Source: an uncultured Lachnospiraceae bacterium
GTDB lineage: Bacteria; Bacillota; Clostridia; Lachnospirales; Lachnospiraceae
Assembly (NCBI GenBank): GCA_910585715.1
Contig: CAJUEX010000008.1
Location: 1 to 53,713, forward strand
Length of the DNA stretch: 53,713 nt
Reading direction: 5' to 3'
In this document: in pieces, positions 1 to 8,372 of the stretch
Layout: each line of letters begins with the position of its first letter
Numbering within the stretch: the stretch's first letter is position 1
Position numbers and translations under genes: made by a program
The notes under the pieces: model-generated
Seen by the model: the letters and a program-made list of their open reading frames with translations, nothing else
The model's database searches: none
What the model was told of the DNA's origin: nothing

Positions 1-197
1 CCTGTGCTTTCCATAGCAACATGATGGCAGTTTTGAGAAACAATCCAGTCCCGTAAAGCAATCATATCCGGTATTAAGGTGGTAAACTCCCGGATTTCAG
101 AGTTTGTCGGCTTACCCAAAGGGCCAGTCAGGATACAGGCAACAATTTTATCTTTGTGGACATCCAGCCCACAAGAAATTTCCAGAAGGTCTTTCAT
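1..197 (-). CDS. IS110-family transposase, N-terminal part (runs off the window)
   Basis: Only the first 65 codons lie in the window; the gene continues past position 1. The reverse-strand translation begins MKDLLEISCGLDVHKDKIVA and reaches a MESTG motif. The GLDVHK aspartate and the downstream MESTG are the usual first landmarks of the DEDD/RuvC-like catalytic domain of IS110 transposases. The start is an ATG whose complement is at 195-197, preceded by an AAAGGAGATG ribosome site. IS110 elements usually lack clear terminal inverted repeats, so I cannot place the right end of the element; it probably lies within the next few hundred bases. Whether the copy is intact cannot be judged here. Confidence 0.85.
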   Translation of the reverse strand, partial: MKDLLEISCGLDVHKDKIVACILTGPLGKPTNSEIREFTTLIPDMIALRDWIVSQNCHHVAMEST

Positions 198-645
198 ACA
201 GAGCATCTCCTTTGCAATAGAATGGGCAGGAGATTTGCCCGAGGTAATACGGACTTTGCTACTCGTGCTAACCATAAAAGGCGCGACAATATGCTGTGCT
301 CAAGGGCAAAACATTTACGTTGACAAACGGGGTGCAGATCCTCCAAGGTGCGTCCAAACTTAATCCTGCCTAAAACTATTATAAATCAAGACAGGAAGCT
401 AAAACAGTAGTGGAGCCAGCCCCCTCCTATTTTCATTATAGGCTGTGATAACCCTTCATGATTCGTTGAAAAATAAATAAAATTGACAACTCTTATTGCA
501 AGAGATAACGGCAGATAAAGCAATAGCAGACATGTGAAAATAAGGGGAGGACAGATAAAATCTGTCAGACCAACTGCAACAGGGTGTTGCGTTTACCTTG
601 AAAATTTCCGTAGTTTTGAACAGTTATATTTTTTTAGAAAATGGA
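198..645. other. Intergenic stretch between IS110 gene and ABC-F leader
   Basis: I see no convincing gene here. The left part probably includes the upstream flank of the IS110 transposase gene. A small perfect hairpin (GACAGA/TCTGTC, 550-555 with 561-566) is present. The rest is AT-rich and featureless up to the promoter at 646. Confidence 0.5.
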
Positions 646-674
646 TTGACACCCCCCACCAAAACCTATATAAT
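646..674 (+). promoter_or_regulatory. Strong sigma-A-type promoter for the ABC-F gene
   Basis: There is a perfect -35 TTGACA at 646-651, a 17-bp spacer and a perfect -10 TATAAT at 669-674. It sits about 300 bp upstream of the ABC-F start codon, so the transcript has a long 5' leader. Confidence 0.8.
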
Positions 675-689
675 ACCCACATATCAACG

Positions 690-847
690 AGAGAGGTGAA
701 AAGATGAGGAATTAATCTACTTTTGAAAGCATGAAACCCATTGTATGCAGCATTCTTGCTGCAGCTTATTCATGTTGCCAAAAGTGGATTATGTTCTCAT
801 AACCTCTCTTTTTTGGTGCAAAAATAAAAGCATGAACGAAATCATGC
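690..847 (+). promoter_or_regulatory. Structured leader / probable attenuator of the ABC-F gene
   Basis: The leader contains several mutually exclusive pairings. AGAGAGGT (690-697), the ribosome site of a tiny leader ORF, can pair with ACCTCTCT (802-809), which is followed by a T-run (810-814), a terminator-like arrangement. CATGAA (730-735) pairs with TTCATG (769-774), enclosing the perfect stem TGCAGC/GCTGCA (746-751/758-763). CCAAAA (778-783) can alternatively pair with TTTTGG (811-816), which would compete with the first pairing. GCATGA/TCATGC (830-835/842-847) forms another hairpin. ABC-F resistance genes in Gram-positive bacteria are commonly induced by ribosome stalling on a leader peptide; the fold switch here is my inference. 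Confidence 0.6.
704..715 (+). CDS. Three-residue leader peptide (MRN) of the ABC-F attenuator
   Basis: ATG AGG AAT TAA begins 30 bases after the -10 box and has a good ribosome site (GAGAGGTG, 691-698). Nothing else can be read from it. Its place directly downstream of the promoter and upstream of alternative hairpins suits a drug-sensing leader ORF. The Met-Arg start recalls short macrolide-arrest peptides, but that link is inference. Confidence 0.45.
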   Translation: MRN

Positions 848-971
848 ATATAAAAATCAGAGACAAAGAGTACACAATCCGGAATCATTTTGGCAGCCTG
901 ACAGCAAATGATTCTTTTTTATTTTAGACAATTGAGCAAGCTTTTAGCACAGAACAAACAGGAGGATATGT

Positions 972-2507
972 ATGTCTTTGATAAATGTAAATAATCTGAC
1001 CTTTTATTATGAAGGAAGCTTTGACAATATTTTTGAAAACGTCTCCTTTTCCATAGATACCAATTGGAAGCTGGGATTTATCGGAAGAAACGGAAAAGGA
1101 AAAACCACATTTTTAAATTTGCTTTTGGGAAAATACGAATATAAAGGAACTATCAGTACTTCCACCATATTTGATTACTTCCCATACCAGATATCAGAAG
1201 CGGACAAGAAGGAATGTGCAGCAAACCTTATGGAACGATTAAAACCGGGCTGTGAACTATGGAAGGTTCTTTGTGAGCTTGATAAACTGGAAGTGGATGG
1301 AGAAGTGCTGTACCGTCCTTTTGAAACACTTAGCCACGGAGAACGCACCAAGGTAATGCTGGCAATTTTATTTTCCGGATACAATGACTTTTTATTAGTG
1401 GATGAACCTACCAACCATCTGGACCAGACATCAAGAGAAATCGTAAAGACATATCTTGCAGGAAAAAAAGGCTTTATTCTTGTATCTCACGACAGAGATC
1501 TTTTGGATGCCTGCATAGACCATGTTTTAGTGCTGAACCGCCGCTCTATTGAAATACAGAGCGGAAATTTTTCCAGCTGGTGGGAAAATAAAACAAGAAA
1601 AGATGCTTTTGTCCAAATGGAGAATGAAAAGCACAAAAAGGAAATTGATAGATTAAAGGCGGCAGCAGCACGCACAAACCAATGGGCAGAAAAAAACGAG
1701 CAGTCAAAAATAGGCTTTGACCCCATAAAAGAGCATGACCGGAGCATAGCCACAAGGGCATATATTGGTGCAAAAACAAAAAAGATGCAAAGCCGCGTAA
1801 AACAGATGGAAAACCGGATTAATAAAGAAATTCTGGAAAAAGAAGGACTTTTGCAGGATATAGAAAATCCCGTGGACTTAAAACTCTTTCCATTAAAGCA
1901 TCATAAAGCCGTATTATGCTCTATAACGGAATACGGACTTGGCTATAAGGCTTCAAAGGGATATCTCTTTGAAGGCCTGAGCATGGAAATCTGTCAGGGA
2001 GAAAGAGTAGTTTTAAAAGGAAAAAACGGGTGCGGGAAATCCAGTCTGATAAAGGCTGTTTTAAAACATGCATCCGGTGAGGAGGCTGCTTCACACGACA
2101 GTTTGATAGAAAAAGGAAGGATGGAAACTGCCTCTGGAATGATAATATCCTATATAAATCAAGATACCTCTTTTTTAAAGGGCAGTATTTCCAAATTCTG
2201 CAGAGAAAGAAAAATAGAAGAATACTTATTTTGCGCAATTCTCCGCCAGCTGGACTTTGAACGTGTACAGTTTGCTAAAAATATGGAACAATTTTCAGAA
2301 GGCCAGAAAAAGAAAGTGTTGATTGCATCAAGCCTGTTGACCCCTGCCCATTTATATATTTGGGATGAACCATTAAATTATATTGACATATTTTCCCGAA
2401 TACAGATTGAAAAATTAATTTTAGAATATAAGCCTACTATGCTGGTTGTTGAGCATGATGTAATGTTCTGCAATAAAATAGCAACAAAAACAGTTGATAT
2501 TAAGTAA
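972..2507 (+). CDS. ABC-F type ribosomal protection protein (Lsa/CplR-like)
   Basis: This cytosolic protein of 511 residues has two ABC ATPase domains and no membrane segments, typical of ARE ABC-F proteins that bind the ribosomal E site and displace lincosamides, pleuromutilins or streptogramin A. Domain 1 has Walker A GRNGKGKTT (38-46), signature LSHGE and Walker B FLLVDEPTNHLD. A charged helical linker follows (about 205-285), then domain 2 with Walker A GKNGCGKSS, signature FSEGQ, Walker B YIWDEPLNYID and the switch histidine EHD. The N-terminus MSLINVNNLTFYYEGSFDNI resembles the Lsa/CplR branch. The ATG has GGAGG six bases upstream; an ATG at 968 is out of frame. It is expressed alone behind the attenuator leader. 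Drug specificity cannot be read from the sequence. Confidence 0.9.
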   Translation: MSLINVNNLTFYYEGSFDNIFENVSFSIDTNWKLGFIGRNGKGKTTFLNLLLGKYEYKGTISTSTIFDYFPYQISEADKKECAANLMERLKPGCELWKVLCELDKLEVDGEVLYRPFETLSHGERTKVMLAILFSGYNDFLLVDEPTNHLDQTSREIVKTYLAGKKGFILVSHDRDLLDACIDHVLVLNRRSIEIQSGNFSSWWENKTRKDAFVQMENEKHKKEIDRLKAAAARTNQWAEKNEQSKIGFDPIKEHDRSIATRAYIGAKTKKMQSRVKQMENRINKEILEKEGLLQDIENPVDLKLFPLKHHKAVLCSITEYGLGYKASKGYLFEGLSMEICQGERVVLKGKNGCGKSSLIKAVLKHASGEEAASHDSLIEKGRMETASGMIISYINQDTSFLKGSISKFCRERKIEEYLFCAILRQLDFERVQFAKNMEQFSEGQKKKVLIASSLLTPAHLYIWDEPLNYIDIFSRIQIEKLILEYKPTMLVVEHDVMFCNKIATKTVDIK

Positions 2508-2571
2508 AATTCAAGGACCAAGATACTGTAATAATTCCGTTAACCGTTTTTCTCACAGGCACCGGGAGGCA

Positions 2572-2601
2572 CTTGGGACCAAAAATATTTTTAGTCCCAA
2601 G
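2572..2601 (+). terminator. Near-perfect palindrome downstream of the ABC-F gene
   Basis: CTTGGGAC (2572-2579) and GTCCCAAG (2594-2601) flank an A5-T-A-T5-type centre that also pairs, giving a hairpin with almost no loop. There is no T-tract after it, so it may act as an mRNA end-stabiliser rather than a classic terminator. Confidence 0.45.
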
Positions 2602-2670
2602 CGCTTAGCGGAACTTCCATAAAATACTTTTCATTATGAAAAAAAAATGTTAAAATAAAAAACGCAAAAA

Positions 2671-2711
2671 AAAAGCACCATCCCCAAGGCTCACAGGTCC
2701 TTAAAAATGGT
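2671..2711 (-). terminator. Terminator of the tRNA-Lys gene
   Basis: Read on the minus strand, ACCAT-TTTT-AAGG pairs with CCTT-GGGG-ATGGT (the middle as G-U pairs) around a nine-base loop. It is followed by GC and a run of T residues (complement of the A-run ending at 2674). It lies about 10 bases after the tRNA 3' end. Confidence 0.75.
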
Positions 2712-2721
2712 ACTTATAAAA

Positions 2722-2794
2722 TGCGCGATCAGGGGCTCGAACCCTGGACACCCTGATTAAGAGTCAGGTGCTCTACCAACTGAGCTAATCGCGC
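2722..2794 (-). tRNA. tRNA-Lys (anticodon CTT)
   Basis: The minus strand folds as a standard cloverleaf. The acceptor stem is GCGCGAT/ATCGCGC with discriminator A, the D arm is AGCTCAGTTGGTAGAGC, the anticodon arm is CTGAC-TCTTAAT-GTCAG-like with anticodon CTT, and the T arm contains GGTTCGAGCC. CCA is not encoded; T residues follow the discriminator. It has its own promoter and terminator. Confidence 0.95.
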
Positions 2795-2815
2795 TAACAC
2801 CGAAACGCAAGAATT

Positions 2816-2844
2816 ATTATAGTATACACATTAAAAAAAAGCAA
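2816..2844 (-). promoter_or_regulatory. Promoter of tRNA-Lys
   Basis: On the minus strand there is TTGCTT (2839-2844), a 17-bp spacer and TATAAT (2816-2821), about 22 bases before the mature tRNA 5' end. Confidence 0.7.
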
Positions 2845-2931
2845 GTCCTTTTTTAAAGAAAATTGAAAAAATTTTAAAAATCTTTAAAAAATTGTAACAA
2901 ATCAGTTTCAAATAAAAAAATGGAGGTCATT

Positions 2932-3699
2932 ATGATTTTTGAAACCCATGCCCATTATGATGATGAGGCATTTAATCAAGACAGAGAAACACTGTTGGAA
3001 AGTCTGAAGGAACACGGAATAGAATATGTAATTAACGTAGGAGCCAGTCTGCAATCCACAAAAAATACAATCGGGCTTATGGAAAAATACCCCTTTATCT
3101 ATGGGGCATTAGGAGTCCATCCAAGTGAAACGGAAGAATTAGACGAAGAAAATTTTCTTTGGTTAAAAGAACAATACTCTTTAGAAAAAGCGGTAGCGGT
3201 AGGCGAAATCGGGCTGGATTACTACTGGAAGGAGCCTGACAGGCAGGTTCAGCAAAAATGGTTCAGAAGGCAGCTTAGGCTGGCAAAGGATGTAAAGCTT
3301 CCGGTAGTGATTCATTCCAGAGAGGCGGCAAAAGACACGCTGGATATTATGAAAGAAGAAAAAGCAGAAGAAATCGGCGGAGAAATTCACTGCTTTTCCT
3401 ATACAAAGGAAATGGCAAGGGAATTTTTAAATATGGATTTTTATTTTGGAATCGGAGGAGTGGTAACCTTTCAAAACGCCAGAAAATTAAAAGAAGCAGT
3501 GGAATATATCCCCCTGGATAAAATATTGCTGGAAACCGACTGCCCCTATCTGGCTCCGGTGCCCTTTCGGGGAAAGCGTAATTCCAGCCTGAATCTTCCC
3601 TATGTGGCAGAGGAAATTGCCCGTATTAAGGGAATCAGCAGAGAGTTGGTGATAGAAGCCACCAATCATAATGCAAGAAAGCTGTTTTCCATTTCGTAA
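2932..3699 (+). CDS. tatD: TatD family metal-dependent hydrolase (DNase)
   Basis: This 255-residue TIM-barrel amidohydrolase matches TatD/YcfH proteins, which act as Mg-dependent 3'-5' exonucleases or deoxyribonucleases. Visible metal-site motifs are the N-terminal THAHYD (HxH), VGEIGLDYYW with the bridging glutamate, VVIHSREA, GEIHCFSY and LLETDCPYLAP. The length is normal for the family. I prefer the ATG at 2932 because GGAGGT (2922-2927) lies five bases upstream; the in-frame ATG at 2920 overlaps that ribosome site. The neighbour rsmA follows, as in many Firmicutes, but the RNase M5 gene often found between them is absent. Confidence 0.9.
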   Translation: MIFETHAHYDDEAFNQDRETLLESLKEHGIEYVINVGASLQSTKNTIGLMEKYPFIYGALGVHPSETEELDEENFLWLKEQYSLEKAVAVGEIGLDYYWKEPDRQVQQKWFRRQLRLAKDVKLPVVIHSREAAKDTLDIMKEEKAEEIGGEIHCFSYTKEMAREFLNMDFYFGIGGVVTFQNARKLKEAVEYIPLDKILLETDCPYLAPVPFRGKRNSSLNLPYVAEEIARIKGISRELVIEATNHNARKLFSIS

Positions 3700-3855
3700 G
3701 GAAAAGTCAGGACATGCTTAAAAATTTCCGAAATTATGTTACAGTATACAAGACATATGGGAATTGTCCTGCAACCGCAATGCTGCCCTGCAGGATAGGC
3801 AATATTACAAGCAGGACATTTCACAGCCGGTTAAATACAATAAAAAGGAGACATT

Positions 3856-4713
3856 ATGGCGACACTTGGAAATCCCACAAATACCATTGCAGTTTTGCAA
3901 AAATATCAATTTACTTTTCAGAAAAAATACGGACAGAATTTTCTGATTGACACTCACATTTTAGAAAAAATCATTAGGGAATCAGGCATTACAGAAAATG
4001 ACCTTGTTCTGGAAATAGGACCGGGAATCGGTACCATGACCCAGTATCTGGCTGAAAATGCAAGGGAAGTGGTAGCGGTGGAAATTGATAAAAACCTGAT
4101 ACCCATTCTAAATGATACCTTGTCTGCATATGATAATGTGACAGTTTTAAATGAAGACATCCTGAAAGTGGATGTATTTAAAATTGCAGAGGAAAGGAAT
4201 CAGGGAAAACCCATTAAGGTAGTTGCCAACCTGCCGTACTACATTACCACCCCTATTATTATGGGACTTTTTGAAAGCCATGTGCCTTTAGAAAGCATTA
4301 CCATAATGGTACAGAAGGAAGTGGCGGACAGAATGCAGGTAGGCCCCGGAACAAAAGACTACGGCGCTCTTTCCCTGGCAGTCCAATATTATGCAAAGCC
4401 GGAAATCGTGGCAAATGTGCCTCCGGGCTGCTTTATGCCGAGGCCTAAGGTGGGCAGTGCCGTTATTAAACTGTCCCGATATGAAAATCCGCCTGTTTCC
4501 GTAAAAAATGAAGCCTTTTTATTTGCCCTGATCAGGGCATCCTTCAATCAAAGACGGAAGACACTTGTAAATGGACTGGCCAACGGGGACTTGAACATTA
4601 CAAAGGAACAGATAATAGAAGCCCTTGACAAAATGAAACTTCCTCCTGCCATCCGGGGAGAAGCTCTGACCCTTGAACAGTTTGCAAAATTAAGTAATAT
4701 TTTATATTCATAA
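3856..4713 (+). CDS. rsmA: 16S rRNA (adenine-1518/1519-N6)-dimethyltransferase RsmA (KsgA)
   Basis: The 285-residue protein dimethylates two adjacent adenines in the 3' terminal helix of 16S rRNA using S-adenosylmethionine. Motif I VLEIGPGIGTMT (about 47-58) binds AdoMet, and motif IV NLPYY (about 122-126) is the catalytic NLPY signature. The C-terminal helical domain carries ASFNQRRKTL. The ATG has AAGGAG five bases upstream. The 150-bp gap after tatD holds no gene I recognise, and a strong terminator follows the stop codon. Confidence 0.95.
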   Translation: MATLGNPTNTIAVLQKYQFTFQKKYGQNFLIDTHILEKIIRESGITENDLVLEIGPGIGTMTQYLAENAREVVAVEIDKNLIPILNDTLSAYDNVTVLNEDILKVDVFKIAEERNQGKPIKVVANLPYYITTPIIMGLFESHVPLESITIMVQKEVADRMQVGPGTKDYGALSLAVQYYAKPEIVANVPPGCFMPRPKVGSAVIKLSRYENPPVSVKNEAFLFALIRASFNQRRKTLVNGLANGDLNITKEQIIEALDKMKLPPAIRGEALTLEQFAKLSNILYS

Positions 4714-4735
4714 GTTCACAAAAAGTTCAGAAAAA

Positions 4736-4773
4736 AACGCATAAACAGGTGATAATTTATGCGTTATTTTTTT
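4736..4773 (+). terminator. Rho-independent terminator after rsmA
   Basis: AACGCATAAA (4736-4745) pairs perfectly with TTTATGCGTT (4756-4765) around a ten-base loop and is followed by a T-rich tail. Confidence 0.9.
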
Positions 4774-4800
4774 GACATTACTATGCTCCTATGATAAACT
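4772..4800 (+). promoter_or_regulatory. Probable promoter of the TPR/pseudo-AAA-glgB operon
   Basis: TTGACA (4772-4777), a 17-bp spacer and TAAACT (4795-4800; four of six consensus bases). The -35 box begins inside the T-tail of the preceding terminator. Confidence 0.5.
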
Positions 4801-4856
4801 AAAGGGTATGAAAATAGGGAATTTAGTGTTAAATTCCGGCTACGAGGTGAAGGAAC

Positions 4857-7800
4857 TTGGATAAGTATGAATATCGTATCCGGGCAGAGGAAATAAACGC
4901 CCTGATTGATAAAAAGAAATTTGCAGAAGCGGTAAAAATTGCGGATACTATTGATTGGCGCAGGGTAAAAAGTGTTATGATGCTTTGCAAGATCAGCGAG
5001 CTTTATAAGGTTAACCGCCGTTACGAGGACAGCAAGGAAATTTTGCTGCTGGCATACGACAGAAATCCCGGTTCCAGAAAAATAGTATATTCCTTATGTG
5101 AATTAGCCATTAAGCTTGAAGAAACCGTTCAGGCAGTGGAATACTATAAAGAGTTCGTTCAGATTGCCCCAAGAGATACGGGAAAGTTCATTTTGCAGTA
5201 CCGTTTATATGAGGCTCAGGATGTAAGCCTGGAAGAGCGGATTGCGGTGCTGGAAGAATACAAAAAAAGAGATTACAGAGAAAAATGGGCATATGAGCTT
5301 GCTTATTTATATCATAGAATTGGACTTGCAACCAGATGTGTGGAAGAATGCGACGAATTGATTCTGTGGTTTGGCGAAGGAAAATATGTAATAAAGGCAA
5401 TGGAGCTGAAAATGCTGCACTGTCCGCTGACTGCCAGCCAACAGGAAAAATATGACAGACGATTCCAGACACAGGAGCCTGTTTTGGAAGAAAATGCGGA
5501 ACCGGAAGAAGAACAGGAGACTGAAAAAAGCACTCTTCCCATCCAGATTAAGGCAGTGGAGCCCTCTAATGCCCCCACCACCAGAATTCCTTCAAAAAAT
5601 ATAACTGAAAATGGAACAGAGGAAGAAGGAAAAGAGCCGGAGGATGATATTCCAAACCAGCCGGAACCGGAAGCAGAGCAGGCAGAATCGGCACAGGAAC
5701 AGGCGGAGGAAGAAATTCCGGTAACTCAGCCGGATGATGATTTGGATATAAAAGTGAAGACGATAGATGTTGATAATGAATACAGCACTATCAATCTTCA
5801 GCAGGAATTGGCAAAAAGCCTTGCAAAATTTATGGCAGAGGAAGATATGGTTGCCAGTGATGCCACCATGGCAATGCCCTTTGCCAGTCTGGCGGAAGCA
5901 GCCACCAGCGATACTATTATGGAGGCCATTACGGATGATTCCATTAAAAACGCTATTATTGCGCCGCTTCTTCAGGATACTGCAGAGTTGACGCCTATCA
6001 CAGAAGAAGACCTTCTGGCATCCATGGAGGAGAATGAAGAAAGCGGGCTTCAGGAGGAAGAGATTAAAGAAAGCCCCCGGCAGCCGCAAGAGCCCGAAGA
6101 AAGCCTGCAGCAGGAGGAAGAGGTCAGAGATATCCCGCAGCAAGTGGAGGAGAGTAAGGAAAGCCGGATACAGGAGGATGAAAAGAAACCTTCTATGGAA
6201 GACATTCTGTCCGCTCCAACTATACAGATTCCTTCACCGGTGCAGAAGGTTCCGGTTCCGGCAGGGGCACTTGAAGAAGAGCCGGACGAAATAACAGAGC
6301 AATTCGTTAAGGCTTTGGAGGAAGAAGCTTTAAAAGAAAAGCCAATACAGCGGGCAAGTCAGATAGAAGAGTCGGTACAGGGAATTCCGGCAGAACCGGT
6401 TGAGCCGGAGCAGGAACCAGTTCAGCCAGAGCAGATGCCGGTTGAGCCAGAGCAGCCATTGGTTCGGTCAAATCAGATACCCGTTCAGCAGTCAACCGGA
6501 CAGGCAGGCCTTGCAGAAGTTTCAGCAGCAGAAATCCGGCCGAAGAATTCAGAACCGGAAGAACAGCCGGATGATGGACAGATTACCGGACAGCTTAGTC
6601 TGGAAGATATTATGGCGGAATGGGAAGAAACCAAGAGGGCCAATGAAGAACGCCGCATGCAGGAAATGCGGGAAAGAGTCATTCAGCAGACAGGTCCCAT
6701 GTTCAGTAACTTTGATGCCATGGCAAGGGCAAGCGTTCAGGCTGATTTGGATTTAATCAGTCCGGCAGAGGATGTATTCAATCATGAACATCTGAATGAA
6801 GAGCTGGAGAAAAAAGTAACAGAGCAAGTTGTTGAAGAGCCTGTTCAAGAGGAAATAACAGAAACAGAAGGAAAGGCTTTGCCAAAAGAGGAGCGGACTT
6901 CTTCAGTTACTTTTGATACGGCAGAGATTTTTGGTCTGGAAGAAAAGCTGTTAGATGCATTAAACAGCCCTGAAATAAGAGAAGAGCCGGTTCCTATTGA
7001 ACCTATTGCTATAGACAGCTCCTTTTTTGAGGAAGCAAAAGAAGAAACACCAATAGCGGAAACACCAGAAAAAGTTCCGGTTTCGGAACCGCCAATACCA
7101 AAACCTATGCCGGTAACAGCCCCGGAATATCCGGTAGAAATACCGGTTCCAGAAGCGCCTGTAGCAGCATCGCCGGAATATCCGGTAGAAATACCGGTTC
7201 CAGAAGCGCCTGTAGCAGCATCGCCGGAATATCCTGCAGAAGCGCCAATTCCGGAAGCATCCAAAGCAACAGTCCCGGAATATCCTGCAGAAGCGCCAAT
7301 TCCGGAAGCACCCAAAGCAACAGTTCCGGAATATCCTGCAGAAGCGCCAATTCCGGCAGAACCCAAAGCAACAGCCCCGGAATATCCGGTAGAAGCACCG
7401 GCTCCAGAAGCTCCTAAAGCAGCAGTTCCGGAATATCCTGCAGAAGCGCCAATTCCGGCAGAACCTGTGCCGGAGCCGGCACCGGAAGCACCAATGCCGG
7501 ATGAGGCAGCCCCTGCACCCGATGTTTCTATAGGGAAGCCGGTAGATATAAAAAGTACGGAAGCCATTCAGACATTTGTGCCAAAAGAGGAACAGCCTGC
7601 ACGTTCTTTAACAAAAGCAGAAAAGAGCCGTTTTTCTCCCTTTGCTTCCAGTAAAGAGGAACAGGGAAAAGTTGCAAGAGCCTTGGATATTATGGACCTT
7701 TCCGCTGCAACAGGCAATATGATGATTACAGGAGAGCATGGAACCGGCACTTTACAGGCAGCACAAAATGTTGTTGTGCAGTTAAAAGAAAAATATCCTG

Positions 7801-8351
7801 ATTTTTCCGGAAAAATGGCTAAAATTACCGGGGAGCTTTTGGCAGAAAAGAATATTGGAGCCACGCTGGAAAATCTGGAAAACAGTGCGCTGCTTATTGA
7901 GCGGGCCGGTGACCTGCCTGCAGATGCTCTTGGAAACTTATTATACCATCTGGAAAGATTAAAAGAGCATAAAGTCTTTGTAATCATGGAAGACACAAAG
8001 AAGGAAATGGAAAGGCTGACCTTGCTTTATCCGGACCTTGCAGCTAAATTCAATGCAAAGATTGACATTCAGGCATTGGATAATGACGGGCTTGTAAATT
8101 ATGCCAAAGAATATGCAAGGGAACAGGAATATGCTATTGATGATATGGGCATATTGGCCTTGTATACAAAAATTTCCGAAATGCAGACAATTGACCATGC
8201 CGTTACCGTGGCGGAGGTAAAAGAGATGGTGGACAAAGCAATCGTTCATGCAGAGAAAAAGAATATGTCCCATTTTATGGATATAATTTTTGCAAAACGA
8301 TATGACAGGGAAGATATGATTATACTTAGGGAGAAGGACTTTCTAAATTAA
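4857..8351 (+). CDS. Large TPR / disordered-repeat / degenerate AAA+ protein
   Basis: I know no function for this 1164-residue cytosolic protein. Residues 1 to about 195 are paired helices of TPR character. Residues from about 200 to 930 are acidic, Glu/Gln/Pro-rich and probably disordered, with seven 17-residue PEYP units at about 756-874. From about 940 on it resembles a CbxX/CfxQ-type AAA+ module: a P-loop-like GEHGTGTL, a Walker-B-like ALLIERAG, VFVIMEDTKKEMERL, LAAKFNAKI and a helical lid. The P-loop lysine is missing and the Walker B acids are altered, so it is probably a non-catalytic ATPase fold. The start is TTG with GAGGTGAAGG four bases upstream. It lies just before glgB (21 bp to the chosen glgB start), so the two are probably cotranscribed. 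Confidence 0.75.
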   Translation: MDKYEYRIRAEEINALIDKKKFAEAVKIADTIDWRRVKSVMMLCKISELYKVNRRYEDSKEILLLAYDRNPGSRKIVYSLCELAIKLEETVQAVEYYKEFVQIAPRDTGKFILQYRLYEAQDVSLEERIAVLEEYKKRDYREKWAYELAYLYHRIGLATRCVEECDELILWFGEGKYVIKAMELKMLHCPLTASQQEKYDRRFQTQEPVLEENAEPEEEQETEKSTLPIQIKAVEPSNAPTTRIPSKNITENGTEEEGKEPEDDIPNQPEPEAEQAESAQEQAEEEIPVTQPDDDLDIKVKTIDVDNEYSTINLQQELAKSLAKFMAEEDMVASDATMAMPFASLAEAATSDTIMEAITDDSIKNAIIAPLLQDTAELTPITEEDLLASMEENEESGLQEEEIKESPRQPQEPEESLQQEEEVRDIPQQVEESKESRIQEDEKKPSMEDILSAPTIQIPSPVQKVPVPAGALEEEPDEITEQFVKALEEEALKEKPIQRASQIEESVQGIPAEPVEPEQEPVQPEQMPVEPEQPLVRSNQIPVQQSTGQAGLAEVSAAEIRPKNSEPEEQPDDGQITGQLSLEDIMAEWEETKRANEERRMQEMRERVIQQTGPMFSNFDAMARASVQADLDLISPAEDVFNHEHLNEELEKKVTEQVVEEPVQEEITETEGKALPKEERTSSVTFDTAEIFGLEEKLLDALNSPEIREEPVPIEPIAIDSSFFEEAKEETPIAETPEKVPVSEPPIPKPMPVTAPEYPVEIPVPEAPVAASPEYPVEIPVPEAPVAASPEYPAEAPIPEASKATVPEYPAEAPIPEAPKATVPEYPAEAPIPAEPKATAPEYPVEAPAPEAPKAAVPEYPAEAPIPAEPVPEPAPEAPMPDEAAPAPDVSIGKPVDIKSTEAIQTFVPKEEQPARSLTKAEKSRFSPFASSKEEQGKVARALDIMDLSAATGNMMITGEHGTGTLQAAQNVVVQLKEKYPDFSGKMAKITGELLAEKNIGATLENLENSALLIERAGDLPADALGNLLYHLERLKEHKVFVIMEDTKKEMERLTLLYPDLAAKFNAKIDIQALDNDGLVNYAKEYAREQEYAIDDMGILALYTKISEMQTIDHAVTVAEVKEMVDKAIVHAEKKNMSHFMDIIFAKRYDREDMIILREKDFLN
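7122..7478 (+). repeat. Seven tandem 51-bp repeats inside the TPR/pseudo-AAA gene
   Basis: CCGGAATATCC recurs at 7122, 7173, 7224, 7275, 7326, 7377 and 7428, an exact 51-bp period. Each unit encodes a 17-residue PEYP-(A/V)E-(A/I)P... segment. The first two units are identical over most of their length, suggesting recent expansion. Confidence 0.9.
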
Positions 8352-8372
8352 AAAGTGAGAGAGGGAAATAAT

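Noticed and set aside
198..645. Composite transposon carrying the ABC-F gene
   Set aside because: Only one end of one IS110-type gene is visible, and no second copy follows the resistance gene before the tRNA; transfer is possible but not shown.
745..927. Open frame of 60 codons in the ABC-F leader
   Set aside because: No ribosome site, runs through the predicted attenuator hairpins, and its sequence resembles no protein I know; structure of the RNA explains the region better.
5592..6143. 183-codon open frame on the minus strand inside the TPR/pseudo-AAA gene
   Set aside because: Low-complexity Leu/Phe-rich translation of the acidic coding region, no ribosome site, no family features.
6845..7567. 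240-codon open frame on the minus strand opposite the repeat gene
   Set aside because: Its Gly/Ala/Ser repeats are the complement of the 51-bp proline repeats; codon pattern and ribosome site support the plus strand.
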